Below, piece by piece: positions 1 through 6,507 of a stretch of 10,097 bases of DNA (positions are counted from its first letter, which is position 1; the number at the start of each line of letters is the position of its first letter). The position numbers were made by a program, and so were the translations under genes. The DNA lies in contig JASKZT010000001.1 in assembly GCA_030145965.1 (NCBI GenBank), positions 1 to 10,097 on the forward strand, in the 5' to 3' direction. Source of the DNA: Ornithinimicrobium sp. Its GTDB lineage: Bacteria; Actinomycetota; Actinomycetes; Actinomycetales; Dermatophilaceae. The notes below the pieces were generated by a model. That model did no database searches, was not told the origin of the DNA, and saw only the letters and a list, made by a program, of their open reading frames with translations.

Positions 1-81
1 GGTCGCCCGCTGGAGCTGCGCGTCGAGGGCTGGTCCGAGCGCTTCGCGGTCGAGGTCCTGGTCCGTCGCGGGGAGGGCTGA
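1..81 (+). CDS. C-terminal fragment of an unidentified protein (5' end outside window)
   Basis: Reading frame 1 is open from the first base to a TGA at 79-81 and encodes 26 residues, including the stretch LELRVEGWSERFAVEVLVRR. Codon third positions are strongly G/C, as in the real genes nearby. The alternating hydrophobic and charged pattern would suit a closing beta-strand region. The fragment is too short to assign a family. The globin gene starts 30 nt downstream on the same strand, so the two may be co-transcribed. This could be the end of any upstream gene; I do not name a function. Confidence 0.6.
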   Translation, partial: GRPLELRVEGWSERFAVEVLVRRGEG

Positions 82-99
82 GCCCCGGGCCTCACCTGA

Positions 100-105
100 G
101 ACACT
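100..105 (+). promoter_or_regulatory. Possible -10 element for the globin gene (leaderless start)
   Basis: The hexamer GACACT lies exactly 6 nt before the GTG at 112, and there is no purine-rich Shine-Dalgarno near the start. Only the A at position 2 and the T at position 6 fit the actinobacterial TANNNT consensus, and no -35 is visible. The spacing matches the better -10 boxes elsewhere in this window, which is the main reason to list it. Read-through from the upstream gene is an alternative. Confidence 0.3.
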
Positions 106-111
106 AGGGGG

Positions 112-579
112 GTGACCCAGCAGCCCTCCCCGAGCCCGTCCGTCGTGCCCACGTTCTACGAGCGTGTCGGCGGCCACGAGACCTTCCGCCTGCTGGTGGC
201 CGAGTTCTACCGCGGCGTCGCCCAGGACCCGCCGCTGCGCGACCTCTACCCGGAGGAGGACCTCGGCCCGGCGGAGGAGCGGCTGCTGCTCTTCCTCGAG
301 CAGTACTGGGGCGGTCCCACCACCTACCAGGAGACCCGGGGCCACCCCCGGCTGCGCCTGCGCCACCACCCCTTCGCCGTCACGCCCGACCAGCGCGACC
401 GCTGGCTGCGCCACATGCACGCTGCCATCGACAGCATCCGCCACCGCCTGGGGGCGATGGACGAGCACCTCATGCGCGACTACATGACCCGCGCCGCCCA
501 GGCCATGGTCAACACCCTCGAGGAGCCACCGGCCGCGGACGGGACCACCGGTCCGAGCACCTACCCTGGTGCCCCGTGA
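112..579 (+). CDS. glbO: Group II truncated haemoglobin (HbO type)
   Basis: A 155-residue haem protein of the 2-over-2 globin family, a cytosolic O2-binding protein. It carries the group II signatures: the B10 tyrosine at Y33 (AEFYRGVA), the CD1 tyrosine at Y46 (RDLYPEEDL), the proximal F8 histidine at about H85 (RLRLRHHPF) and the G8 tryptophan at W98 (DRWLRHMH). The block FLEQYWGGP is also nearly identical to my memory of mycobacterial HbO. Known members have about 128-135 residues; this one adds about 10 Ser/Pro-rich residues in front and about 20 low-complexity residues behind. Start GTG at 112 is the first in the frame and sits 6 nt after a possible -10. The stop overlaps the GTG of the alpha-glucosidase (GTGA, 4 nt), so the two are probably translated together, as glbO and aglA are neighbours in mycobacteria. 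HbO proteins are linked to oxygen or redox handling; the exact role here is unknown. Confidence 0.95.
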   Translation: MTQQPSPSPSVVPTFYERVGGHETFRLLVAEFYRGVAQDPPLRDLYPEEDLGPAEERLLLFLEQYWGGPTTYQETRGHPRLRLRHHPFAVTPDQRDRWLRHMHAAIDSIRHRLGAMDEHLMRDYMTRAAQAMVNTLEEPPAADGTTGPSTYPGAP

Positions 580-2324
580 CCTCCACGACCTCCACGCGGC
601 CGAGCGCCGCCACGATCCGACCCGCCGCCCCCGCCGACGCGCAGGCCTGGTGGCGCCACGCCGTCATCTACCAGGTCTACCCGCGCAGCTTCGCCGACGC
701 GGACGGCGACGGGGTAGGGGACCTGCCGGGCATCACCTCGCGCCTGCCCTACCTCGCCGGGCTGGGGGTGGACGCGCTGTGGATCAGCCCCTTCTACCGT
801 TCCCCCATGGCCGACGCCGGCTACGACGTCGCCGACTACCGCGAGGTCGACCCCGTCTTCGGGACCCTGGACGACGCCGACGCGCTCCTCGCCCGCGCCC
901 ATGAGCTCGGCCTGCGCGTCATCGTCGACCTGGTGCCCAACCACACCAGCGACGAGCACGCCTGGTTCACCGAGGCCCTGGCCGCCGCCCCGGGGTCGCC
1001 CGCCCGCGAGCGCTACGTGTTCCGCGACGGCAGCGGCCCCGACGGGTCCGCGCCGCCGAACAACTGGCGCTCGGTCTTCGGCGGCCACGCCTGGACCCGC
1101 GTGACCGAGCCGGACGGCACCCCGGGCCAGTGGTACCTCCACCTCTTCGACACCAAGCAGCCCGACCTCAACTGGCGCAACCCGGAGGTCGTGAGCGAGT
1201 TCGCGGACGTCCTGCGCTTCTGGCTGGACCGCGGCGTCGACGGCTTCCGGGTCGACGTCGCGCACTCCCTCGTCAAGCAGGAGGGGCTGCCGGACTGGGA
1301 GGAGCGCGCGGTGATGGCCGGCGGCGCCGACGACGAGTCGGCCCACGCCAACCTCGGCCCGATGTGGGACCAGGACGAGGTCCACGAGATCTACCGCGGC
1401 TGGCGCGAGGTGCTCGACTCCTACAACCTCACCGGCGACCCGGCCCACGACCGCATCCTCTGCGCCGAGGCCTGGCTGCCGAGCCTGGACCGCACGATGC
1501 GCTTCGTCCGCGAGGACGAGATGCACCAGGCCTTCAACTTCCACTTCCTCGACACCGCCTGGCGGGCCGAGGACCTGCGCGAGGTCGTCGAGGACTCGCT
1601 GCGCGCGGCCTCCGCCGTCGGCGCCCCCACCACCTGGGTGCTGTCCAACCACGACGTCGTCCGCCACGCCTCGCGGCTCGGGCTGCCCCCGGGCACCCGC
1701 CGGCCCAACGGCATCGCGGCCGACGCCCCGCAGCCCAACTCCGTCCTCGGCCTGCGCCGGGCGCGGGCCGCGACCGCGCTCATGCTCACCCTGCCGGGCA
1801 GCGCCTACCTCTACAACGGCGAGGAGCTCGGCCTGCCCGACCACACCGCCCTGCCCGACCACGTGCGCCAGGACCCCGCCTTCCGGCGCACCGCCGGCGA
1901 GGAGACCGGCCGCGACGGCTGCCGGGTGCCGATCCCCTGGGTCGCGGGCGAGCCGGCCTTCGGCTTCTCGCCGCAGGACCGCAGCTGGCTGCCGCAGCCC
2001 CTCGTCTACGGCCCGCTGGCGGTCGACCGCCAGGAGGGCGTGCCCGGCTCGACGCTGGAGCTCTACCGCACGATGCTGCGGCTGCGCCGCGAGCGCGGGC
2101 TCGGCGTCGGCCGGCTGGAGTGGCTCGAGGGCTACGACGCCGCGGTCGTGGCGCTGCGCGTCACGCCCACGGGCGTCGAGGGTGAGGACCTCGTCCCCAC
2201 CACCGTGCTGGCCAACCTGGGCCCGGCGCCGGTGACGCTGCCGGCGGGCCAGGAGGTGCTCCTCTCCAGCGGTCCGCTGGAGGACGGGCGGCTGCCGCAG
2301 GACGTCACCGTCTGGCTCGGCTGA
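576..2324 (+). CDS. aglA: GH13 family alpha-glucosidase (AglA/oligo-1,6-glucosidase type)
   Basis: A 582-residue alpha-amylase-superfamily enzyme expected to hydrolyse terminal alpha-glucosidic bonds of small maltose- or isomaltose-like sugars in the cytoplasm; no signal peptide is seen. The barrel starts with WWRHAVIYQVYPRSF (25-39). The four conserved regions are present: region I DLVPNH (118-123), region II GFRVDVAH with nucleophile D227, region III ILCAEAW with acid/base E298, and region IV VLSNHD with D360. A calcium-loop-like DADGDGVGD segment lies at 41-49, and a beta-domain closes the C-terminus. Length is normal for the family, with all catalytic residues intact. The GTG start at 576 overlaps the globin stop by 4 nt; there is no Shine-Dalgarno, so translation probably depends on coupling. 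Exact linkage specificity (alpha-1,4 versus 1,6, sucrose or trehalose) cannot be read from the sequence. Confidence 0.93.
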   Translation: MTSTTSTRPSAATIRPAAPADAQAWWRHAVIYQVYPRSFADADGDGVGDLPGITSRLPYLAGLGVDALWISPFYRSPMADAGYDVADYREVDPVFGTLDDADALLARAHELGLRVIVDLVPNHTSDEHAWFTEALAAAPGSPARERYVFRDGSGPDGSAPPNNWRSVFGGHAWTRVTEPDGTPGQWYLHLFDTKQPDLNWRNPEVVSEFADVLRFWLDRGVDGFRVDVAHSLVKQEGLPDWEERAVMAGGADDESAHANLGPMWDQDEVHEIYRGWREVLDSYNLTGDPAHDRILCAEAWLPSLDRTMRFVREDEMHQAFNFHFLDTAWRAEDLREVVEDSLRAASAVGAPTTWVLSNHDVVRHASRLGLPPGTRRPNGIAADAPQPNSVLGLRRARAATALMLTLPGSAYLYNGEELGLPDHTALPDHVRQDPAFRRTAGEETGRDGCRVPIPWVAGEPAFGFSPQDRSWLPQPLVYGPLAVDRQEGVPGSTLELYRTMLRLRRERGLGVGRLEWLEGYDAAVVALRVTPTGVEGEDLVPTTVLANLGPAPVTLPAGQEVLLSSGPLEDGRLPQDVTVWLG

Positions 2325-2340
2325 ACCGGACCCGCGCGGC

Positions 2341-2399
2341 GGCTCCCCCTCGGCGGGGGGCCTCTGCGCGGGGCTCGGCGGGCGGGATCCGCGCCGAGC
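2341..2399. terminator. GC-rich hairpins between convergent aglA and MFS genes
   Basis: Two inverted repeats fill the 74-nt gap. The first pairs CCCCC (2345-2349) with GGGGG (2355-2359) around a 5-nt loop, just after the aglA stop. The second is a perfect 8-bp stem, GCTCGGCG (2373-2380) with CGCCGAGC (2392-2399), whose right arm touches the TAG stop of the MFS gene (2399-2401). There is no T-tract on either side, which is common for actinobacterial terminators. The second repeat can act on either strand. Confidence 0.6.
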
Positions 2400-3733
2400 T
2401 ACCCCGTGGCGTCGGCCTCGGCGCTCTCGTCGCCGGCCAGCGCGTCGAGGGAGCGGGGCAGCTGGCGCATGCCCACGAGCGGCGAGAGGAGCACGGGCAG
2501 CGCCGCGGCCAGGGCCACCGCGCTGAAGATCCACAGCGTCGGCACGAGCCCGACGGCGAGCCGCTCCAGGGAGGTCGCCTCGCCGGGGTCGCGCCCGAGC
2601 AGCCCGCCGAGGAAGGCACCGACCGGCATGGGCCCCCAGACGAGGAAGCGGATCGAGGCGTTCATCCGGCCCAGCAGCGGACGCGGGCACAGCCGCTGCC
2701 GGAAGCTGACCTGGGCGATGTTGTAGACGACGACCGCCCAGGACGTGACGAACTGGCCGACGACGAGGGTGGGCAGGGCCGGCAGGACCGAGGCGAGGGG
2801 GATGGCGAAGATCGCCACGCCGCCGAGGAGCGCCGCGAGCGGGATGGCCCGGCCCTCGCCGACGAGGCGGCCGAACCGGTCCGAGCTGACCGCGCCGAGC
2901 AGGCCCCCGGCCGCGGCGGCGGAGAGGACGAGGCCGAGCGTGGTCTCGGACAGGCCGAGGGTCCGCACGGCGTAAAGGACGAAGAGCGCGAAGATCGCCG
3001 AGCTGGCCAGGTTGGACAGCCCCGTGCAGGCGACGATGCGCCGCAGGAGCGGGTGGCCGAGCACGAACGCCATACCCTCCTTGATCTCGACGGCGAGCGG
3101 CCGGCGCGAGGCGCGGTCGGGAGCCTGCTCCTCGTGCCTGATGCGGCTGACGAAGAGGGAGGACAGCGCCATGCAGACCGAGGTGACCGCGATCGTCAGC
3201 GGGCCCCCGACGAGGCGGACGAGCGCGCCCGCGGCCGCGGGGCCGACGACCATCGCGGTCTGCTGGCTGGCCTGCAGCTTGCCGTTGCCGTCGCTGATCC
3301 GGTCGCTGTCGACGATCTCGGGCAGGTAGGACTGGTTGGCGACGTCGAAGAAGACGGTGAGGCAGCCGAGCGCGAAGGCGACCACGAAGAGCTGCTCCAT
3401 GGTGAGCACGTCGAGGAGCCAGGCCGCGGGGATCGTCAGCAGCAGCCCGGCGCGCAGCAGGTCGCCGGCGATGAGGACGCGCTTCTTGCGCCACCGGTCC
3501 ACCCACGCCCCCGCGGGCAGGCTGATGAGGAGGAAGGCGAGCGACTCCAGCATCGCCAGCACCCCCATCTCGAAGGCGTCGGCGTGCAGCACCTGCACGG
3601 CGAGCAGGGGCAGAGCCAGGCCGACGAACTGCATGCCGAAGACCGACACGGTGTCGCCCATCCACAGCTGGCGGAAGTCGTGGTGGCGGAACAGGCTCTC
3701 GCGCTGGGCGGGCGGGGTGGTCTCGGTGCTCAC
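2399..3733 (-). CDS. MFS exporter (MFS_3 / EntS-like)
   Basis: A 444-residue major facilitator superfamily membrane protein with many hydrophobic segments, compatible with 12 helices. The loop between helices 2 and 3 has motif A as PAGAWVDRWRKKRV (73-86), with the conserved D79-R80. The opening FRHHDFRQLWMGDTVSVFG and later PAAAGALVRLVGGP are typical of the MFS_3 group that includes enterobactin exporter EntS and macrolide-type efflux proteins. The likely role is proton-driven export of a small molecule; the substrate is unknown. I choose GTG at 3733 rather than the upstream GTG at 3772, because the latter lies inside the promoter and inverted repeat, and because -10 CACGCT ends 6 nt before 3733. 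A divergent ArsR-type regulator shares the intergenic region, so expression is probably ligand-controlled. Its 3' end converges on aglA. Confidence 0.9.
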   Translation of the reverse strand: MSTETTPPAQRESLFRHHDFRQLWMGDTVSVFGMQFVGLALPLLAVQVLHADAFEMGVLAMLESLAFLLISLPAGAWVDRWRKKRVLIAGDLLRAGLLLTIPAAWLLDVLTMEQLFVVAFALGCLTVFFDVANQSYLPEIVDSDRISDGNGKLQASQQTAMVVGPAAAGALVRLVGGPLTIAVTSVCMALSSLFVSRIRHEEQAPDRASRRPLAVEIKEGMAFVLGHPLLRRIVACTGLSNLASSAIFALFVLYAVRTLGLSETTLGLVLSAAAAGGLLGAVSSDRFGRLVGEGRAIPLAALLGGVAIFAIPLASVLPALPTLVVGQFVTSWAVVVYNIAQVSFRQRLCPRPLLGRMNASIRFLVWGPMPVGAFLGGLLGRDPGEATSLERLAVGLVPTLWIFSAVALAAALPVLLSPLVGMRQLPRSLDALAGDESAEADATG

Positions 3734-3739
3734 CGGAGC

Positions 3740-3768
3740 AGCGTGACGCAGTGATTGGGCCTTGTCAA
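3740..3768 (-). promoter_or_regulatory. Promoter of the MFS gene (consensus -35, leaderless)
   Basis: On the minus strand a perfect -35 TTGACA (3763-3768) is followed by a 17-nt spacer and a weak -10 CACGCT (3740-3745). The GTG start at 3733 is 6 nt beyond the -10, so transcription would begin at or next to the start codon. This is the only full -35/-10 pair I found in the window. The -35 lies within the inverted repeat at 3751-3772. Confidence 0.6.
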
Positions 3769-3772
3769 TCAC
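3751..3772. promoter_or_regulatory. Candidate operator: 22-bp perfect inverted repeat
   Basis: The arms GTGATTG (3751-3757) and CAATCAC (3766-3772) are perfect reverse complements separated by 8 nt. The repeat sits between the divergent MFS and ArsR-type genes, covers the -35 of the MFS promoter, and lies just upstream of the regulator start. It is AT-richer than almost anything else here. The dyad size and position fit a dimeric winged-helix repressor binding site. I infer that the adjacent regulator represses the exporter, and perhaps itself, from this site. Confidence 0.65.
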
Positions 3773-3780
3773 TTATGTGC

Positions 3781-3786
3781 CACACT
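3781..3786 (+). promoter_or_regulatory. Possible -10 element of the ArsR-type regulator
   Basis: CACACT ends 6 nt before the ATG at 3793, the same spacing as for the other leaderless candidates. It matches the TANNNT consensus only at the second A and final T. No clear -35 is present at 16-18 nt. There is no Shine-Dalgarno before the ATG. Confidence 0.35.
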
Positions 3787-3792
3787 GCCGAC

Positions 3793-4353
3793 ATGGCCTC
3801 ATCCTCCGCCGCGGCGGACCGCCCCGAACGGCGTCCCGCGACCGACGCCGAGGCCCGGGCGCTCGCCTCGGGGCTGCGGCTGCGCATCCTGCGGATGACC
3901 CTCGACGAGCCGCTGAGCAACCGGGAGATCGCCGAGGCGCTCGGCCTCAACCCCGCCACCGTGCTGCACCACGTGCGCACGCTGGTCGACACCGGCTTCC
4001 TGGCGCCCCAGGAGCCGCGGCGGGGGCGCCGCGGGGCGCGCGAGATCCCCTACCGGGCCACCGGCAAGTCCTGGTACACCAGCGCCCCGGCGGGCACCAG
4101 CTCGATGATCGACGCCTTCCTCGCCGAGATCGCCGCCGTGCCCGAGCCCGACCAGGACCTCACCCGGCTGGGCCTGCGACTGCCGCCCGAGCAGATGGAG
4201 GAGCTCCGCGAGCGCCTCTGGGCGCTGGTCCAGGAGTTCCACGACCGTCCGCGCGACCCCTCGGCGCAGCCGTGGTCCCTCTTCCTCGCCCTGCACCCGG
4301 ACACGAGCCAGCGCCCGGTCAGCGGCACACCACGTGACCCGCGGGAAGGCTGA
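3793..4353 (+). CDS. ArsR-family winged helix-turn-helix regulator
   Basis: A 186-residue cytosolic DNA-binding protein. The N-terminal domain holds a helix-turn-helix at about residues 42-70 (SNREIAEALGL, then ATVLHHVRTL), followed by a basic wing (EPRRGRRGAR, 74-83) as in the HTH_20/ArsR-like group. The C-terminal half (about 100-170) is helical and probably the dimer or ligand domain; I see no cysteine metal site, so a metal sensor is unlikely. The ATG at 3793 is preferred over an in-frame GTG at 3751, because the extra 14 codons fall in the operator region and the domain starts well inside the shorter form. Divergence from the MFS gene suggests local control of that exporter. The 3' end overlaps the convergent gene at 4319 by 35 bp. 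Confidence 0.88.
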   Translation: MASSSAAADRPERRPATDAEARALASGLRLRILRMTLDEPLSNREIAEALGLNPATVLHHVRTLVDTGFLAPQEPRRGRRGAREIPYRATGKSWYTSAPAGTSSMIDAFLAEIAAVPEPDQDLTRLGLRLPPEQMEELRERLWALVQEFHDRPRDPSAQPWSLFLALHPDTSQRPVSGTPRDPREG

Positions 4354-4984
4354 CGCGGGTCCACGGACCGCTGCGGTGCACCGCCGCCTCCTGCGGCGCG
4401 CCCTCCCTGGCGAAGCCGAGCGCGAGGACGGCCAGGCCGGCCCCGGCCGGCACCCCGTGCTCGAGGGCCCGCCCCCAGACCCGCGCACGCAGGGCCGCGA
4501 CCGCCGGTGCCCCGGCGTGGGCCGGTGTGCCGCCGGCGACCTCGGCCACGCCCTCGCGGGCGGCTCCGAGCAGGGCGGTCGAGCTGACCGTCCCGACCGG
4601 TGACCAGCCGCCGCGGGGTGGGCTCATCCCGCGCCAGGGCGGGGAGACGGTCGTCGGTGGGACCGGCAGGACGGCGCTGGTCTCGCCCGTGCTCCCCCGG
4701 CGGGCGAAGCGGTCGGCCAGCCCCGCCAGCGGCACGGTGGCGTCGAGCCGGTGCTCGCCGGCCAGGGGCATCGTGCGCAGGCCCAGCACGGTGCCGCCGC
4801 CGAGCAGGTCACGGCCCGGGAGCACGCAGACCCACGCGGCCAGGACGGCGCCGACGGCCTGCAGCCGCACCGCGCCGGCGTCGTCGTAGGCGCGGGCCCG
4901 CGCGGCGAAGGTGGACAGGTCCACCAGCGACTCGACGTCGGCGAAGGTCAGGGTGGCGCCCGTGTCCTCGGGCGTGCCGCTCAT
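4319..4984 (-). CDS. Conserved hypothetical protein, translationally coupled to the YbgC-type thioesterase
   Basis: A 221-residue protein with no family I can name. The ATG at 4984 overlaps the stop of the thioesterase gene (ATGA, 4 nt), so the two form an operon. The first 90 residues look folded (FADVESLVDLSTFAARARAYD, then AVGAVLAAWVCVLPG). The middle (about 100-130) is rich in Pro, Gly and Ser and probably disordered. The region 130-220 is Ala/Gly-rich with helical potential. There is no clear signal peptide; the hydrophobic stretch at about 41-56 is too short and mixed to call a membrane helix confidently. From memory M. tuberculosis has a protein of similar size (Rv2474c) next to the same thioesterase, which supports a real gene. 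Its last 35 bp overlap the end of the ArsR-type gene. Confidence 0.75.
   Translation of the reverse strand: MSGTPEDTGATLTFADVESLVDLSTFAARARAYDDAGAVRLQAVGAVLAAWVCVLPGRDLLGGGTVLGLRTMPLAGEHRLDATVPLAGLADRFARRGSTGETSAVLPVPPTTVSPPWRGMSPPRGGWSPVGTVSSTALLGAAREGVAEVAGGTPAHAGAPAVAALRARVWGRALEHGVPAGAGLAVLALGFAREGAPQEAAVHRSGPWTRVSLPAGHVVCR
4336..4361. terminator. Hairpin at the convergent arsR-type/hypothetical junction
   Basis: GACCCGCG (4336-4343) pairs perfectly with CGCGGGTC (4354-4361) around a 10-nt loop. The regulator's TGA (4351-4353) is in the loop. With one bulged base the stem can extend by about 3 pairs. There is no T-tract. Because the two genes overlap tail to tail, the hairpin also lies inside the last codons of the minus-strand gene, so it could stop the plus-strand transcript without extra intergenic space. 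Confidence 0.5.
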
Positions 4985-5469
4985 CGGCGGCTGCCGTCGG
5001 CCGCCCGGTCCGAGCGGAGCCGGGGCGCCGGGCCGGACGCCAGGGCGAGGGCCTGCCGCTCCGCCTCGCCGAGGCGGCGCGGCCGCTGCTCGGCCAGGTC
5101 GTAGGCGACCAGCGTGACCCGGCCCCGGGCGTAGACGGTGTCGTCGCCCTCGGGGCCGGCGACGGCATACCCCAGGTCGAAGGAGGCCGCGCCGGTGCTC
5201 GTGCACCAGACCGCGACGCGGGCCGGCGCATACGCATAGCCCATGGGCACGAGGTAGTCGACGGCCTGCCCGACGACGAGCATGCCCTCGTCGATGAGGT
5301 CGCGGTCCTGGCCGAACCAGTCCTTGAAGGCGTACACCCGCGCCTCCTCGAAGAACCGCAGGTACTGCACGTTGTTGACGTGTGCGTAGGCGTCCATGTC
5401 CGACCAGCGCACGGTGATCGGGTAGACGCGCGCGGCGACGGGCACGTCGGGCAGCGGGGCGGCACTCAT
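4981..5469 (-). CDS. YbgC/FcbC-like hotdog acyl-CoA thioesterase
   Basis: A 162-residue cytosolic thioesterase of the 4-hydroxybenzoyl-CoA thioesterase (4HBT) hotdog family. The signature RWSDMDAYAHVNNVQYLRFFEEAR lies near residues 20-43 (shown in Asp-x-Asp … His-Val-Asn-Asn order) and holds the catalytic aspartate and the HVNN turn on the hotdog helix. The remaining strands (VAVWCTSTGAASFDLGYAV, then RVTLVAYD) complete a single hotdog domain; family members usually have 130-150 residues, and the extra tail is Arg/Ala-rich. The physiological acyl-CoA is unknown. The ATG at 5469 has a GACAAT -10 candidate 6 nt upstream. The stop overlaps the start of the hypothetical gene by 4 nt. From memory Rv2475c of M. 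tuberculosis near EttA is the counterpart. It shares an 84-bp divergent intergenic region with a second, TesB-type, thioesterase. Confidence 0.92.
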   Translation of the reverse strand: MSAAPLPDVPVAARVYPITVRWSDMDAYAHVNNVQYLRFFEEARVYAFKDWFGQDRDLIDEGMLVVGQAVDYLVPMGYAYAPARVAVWCTSTGAASFDLGYAVAGPEGDDTVYARGRVTLVAYDLAEQRPRRLGEAERQALALASGPAPRLRSDRAADGSRR

Positions 5470-5475
5470 CCCCCC

Positions 5476-5481
5476 ATTGTC
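5476..5481 (-). promoter_or_regulatory. -10 element of the YbgC-type thioesterase
   Basis: On the minus strand GACAAT matches TATAAT at four of six positions and is followed by six G residues and then the ATG at 5469. There is no recognisable -35 17 nt upstream. The G-run is too close to the ATG to serve as a Shine-Dalgarno, so a leaderless transcript is likely. Confidence 0.45.
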
Positions 5482-5540
5482 GCCGCCGGGGCCCACCGGC
5501 CGCTCGCGCGGGTCCGCCAGGAGCCCCGGGCCCGGGCCAG

Positions 5541-5546
5541 TAGGCT
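5541..5546 (+). promoter_or_regulatory. -10 element of the TesB-type thioesterase (TAGGCT)
   Basis: TAGGCT fits the actinobacterial TANNNT -10 consensus and lies 7 nt before GTG 5554. No Shine-Dalgarno is present between them. A -35 match is not evident at the expected distance. Start of transcription at the GTG itself is the simplest reading. Confidence 0.55.
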
Positions 5547-5553
5547 CCCCAGG

Positions 5554-6507
5554 GTGAGCGACGGACCCCTGACCGACCCGATCGACGACCTCCTCGACGT
5601 GCTCGACCTGACGTGGGAGGGCTCGACCACCATCCGCGCCGCGGCGCCGGAGGGGCTGGCCGCCGACCTCGGTGCGTCCGAGGGCGACGTCTTCCTCGGG
5701 CGCAGCCAGCCGCAGCCCCACGGCCGGGTCTTCGGCGGCCAGGTGCTCGCCCAGGCCCTCATGGCCGCCGGACGCACGGTGCAGCCGGTCGAGGACGGCA
5801 CGGACGCCGCGCCCCTGCCGCGGCCCGTGCACTCCTTGCACGCCTACTTCCTGCGCCCCGGCGACGACCAGCAGCCGATCCGGTTCGTCGTCGAGCGGAT
5901 GCGCGACGGCCGCAGCTTCTCCGCCCGGCGCGTCCACGCCCTCCAGGAGGGCCGGATCCTGCTGTCGATGACCGCCTCCTTCCAGGAGCTGGCCGAGGGC
6001 CTGGAGCACGAGCTGGCCATGCCGGAGGTGCCGGCGCCGGAGACGCTGCGCTCCGACCGCGAGATCCTCAGCAAGATCGACCACCCGGCCGCGCGCCACC
6101 GGGTGCAACGCAACGCCATCGAGATGCGCCACGCCGAGCGGCTGCTGCTCGGCCCGTCCGAGCCCGGCCCGGTGGAGCAGTCGGTGTGGATGCGCGTCGA
6201 GCGCGAGCTGCCCGACGACGACCTCCTGCACGCCGCCGTCCTCGCCTACGCCTCGGACTACGTGCTGCTCGAGCCGATCCTGCGTCGCCACGGCGTGGGC
6301 TGGGGCGACCCTCGGCTGCGCCCCGCGAGCCTCGACCACGCCATGTGGTTCCACCGCCCGGCGCGCGCCGACCAGTGGCTGCTCTACACCCAGTCCTCGC
6401 CGTCGGCCGGCTCCGGACGCGGCCTGGGCCTCGGGCACATGTTCGCCGCCGACGGGCACCTGCTCGCGACCGTCGCCCAGGAGGGCATGATCCGCCTCAA
6501 GGGGTGA
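5554..6507 (+). CDS. tesB: Acyl-CoA thioesterase II (TesB family, double hotdog)
   Basis: A 317-residue enzyme that hydrolyses acyl-CoA to free fatty acid and CoA in the cytosol. The first hotdog contains FGGQVLAQALMAAGRTV (60-76) and HAYFLRPGD (96-104); the second contains AYASDYVLLEPILRRHG and ASLDHAMWFHRP. By comparison with E. coli TesB (D204, T228, Q278), the catalytic network maps to D235, S259 and Q309 in VAQEGMIR; Ser in place of Thr is a conservative change. Length is close to the usual 285-300 residues. The GTG at 5554 is chosen because a TAGGCT -10 ends 7 nt upstream and the conserved protein begins directly after; the open frame further upstream is antisense to the other thioesterase. 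The gene is divergent from the YbgC-type gene and convergent with the VOC gene, separated by a two-way hairpin. Confidence 0.95.
   Translation: MSDGPLTDPIDDLLDVLDLTWEGSTTIRAAAPEGLAADLGASEGDVFLGRSQPQPHGRVFGGQVLAQALMAAGRTVQPVEDGTDAAPLPRPVHSLHAYFLRPGDDQQPIRFVVERMRDGRSFSARRVHALQEGRILLSMTASFQELAEGLEHELAMPEVPAPETLRSDREILSKIDHPAARHRVQRNAIEMRHAERLLLGPSEPGPVEQSVWMRVERELPDDDLLHAAVLAYASDYVLLEPILRRHGVGWGDPRLRPASLDHAMWFHRPARADQWLLYTQSSPSAGSGRGLGLGHMFAADGHLLATVAQEGMIRLKG

Noticed and set aside
561..3665. A 1034-codon open frame on the minus strand across aglA and the MFS gene
   Set aside because: It runs antisense to aglA and out of frame through the MFS gene. Its translation is a low-complexity Arg/Ala/Gly/Pro mix with no domain, while both genes on the other frames have intact family motifs. 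Long antisense frames are expected at this GC content.
3740..3768. The AT-richer stretch as evidence of recent horizontal transfer
   Set aside because: The drop in GC is limited to the promoter/operator itself; both flanking genes have the same high-GC codon use as the rest of the window.
3751..3792. Earlier GTG start for the ArsR-type regulator (and the mirrored GTG at 3772 for the MFS gene)
   Set aside because: Both GTGs are the arms of the inverted repeat; they are more likely operator DNA than start codons, and neither added peptide resembles the family N-terminus.
4600..5553. Upstream extension of the TesB frame by over 300 codons
   Set aside because: The extra part is antisense to the hypothetical and YbgC-type genes and is rich in Arg/Gly/Ala. 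The TesB fold and the -10 element both place the start at 5554.
5470..6459. Upstream extension of the YbgC-type thioesterase frame on the minus strand
   Set aside because: It is antisense to TesB and has no domain. The hotdog domain begins directly after the ATG at 5469, which has its own -10.
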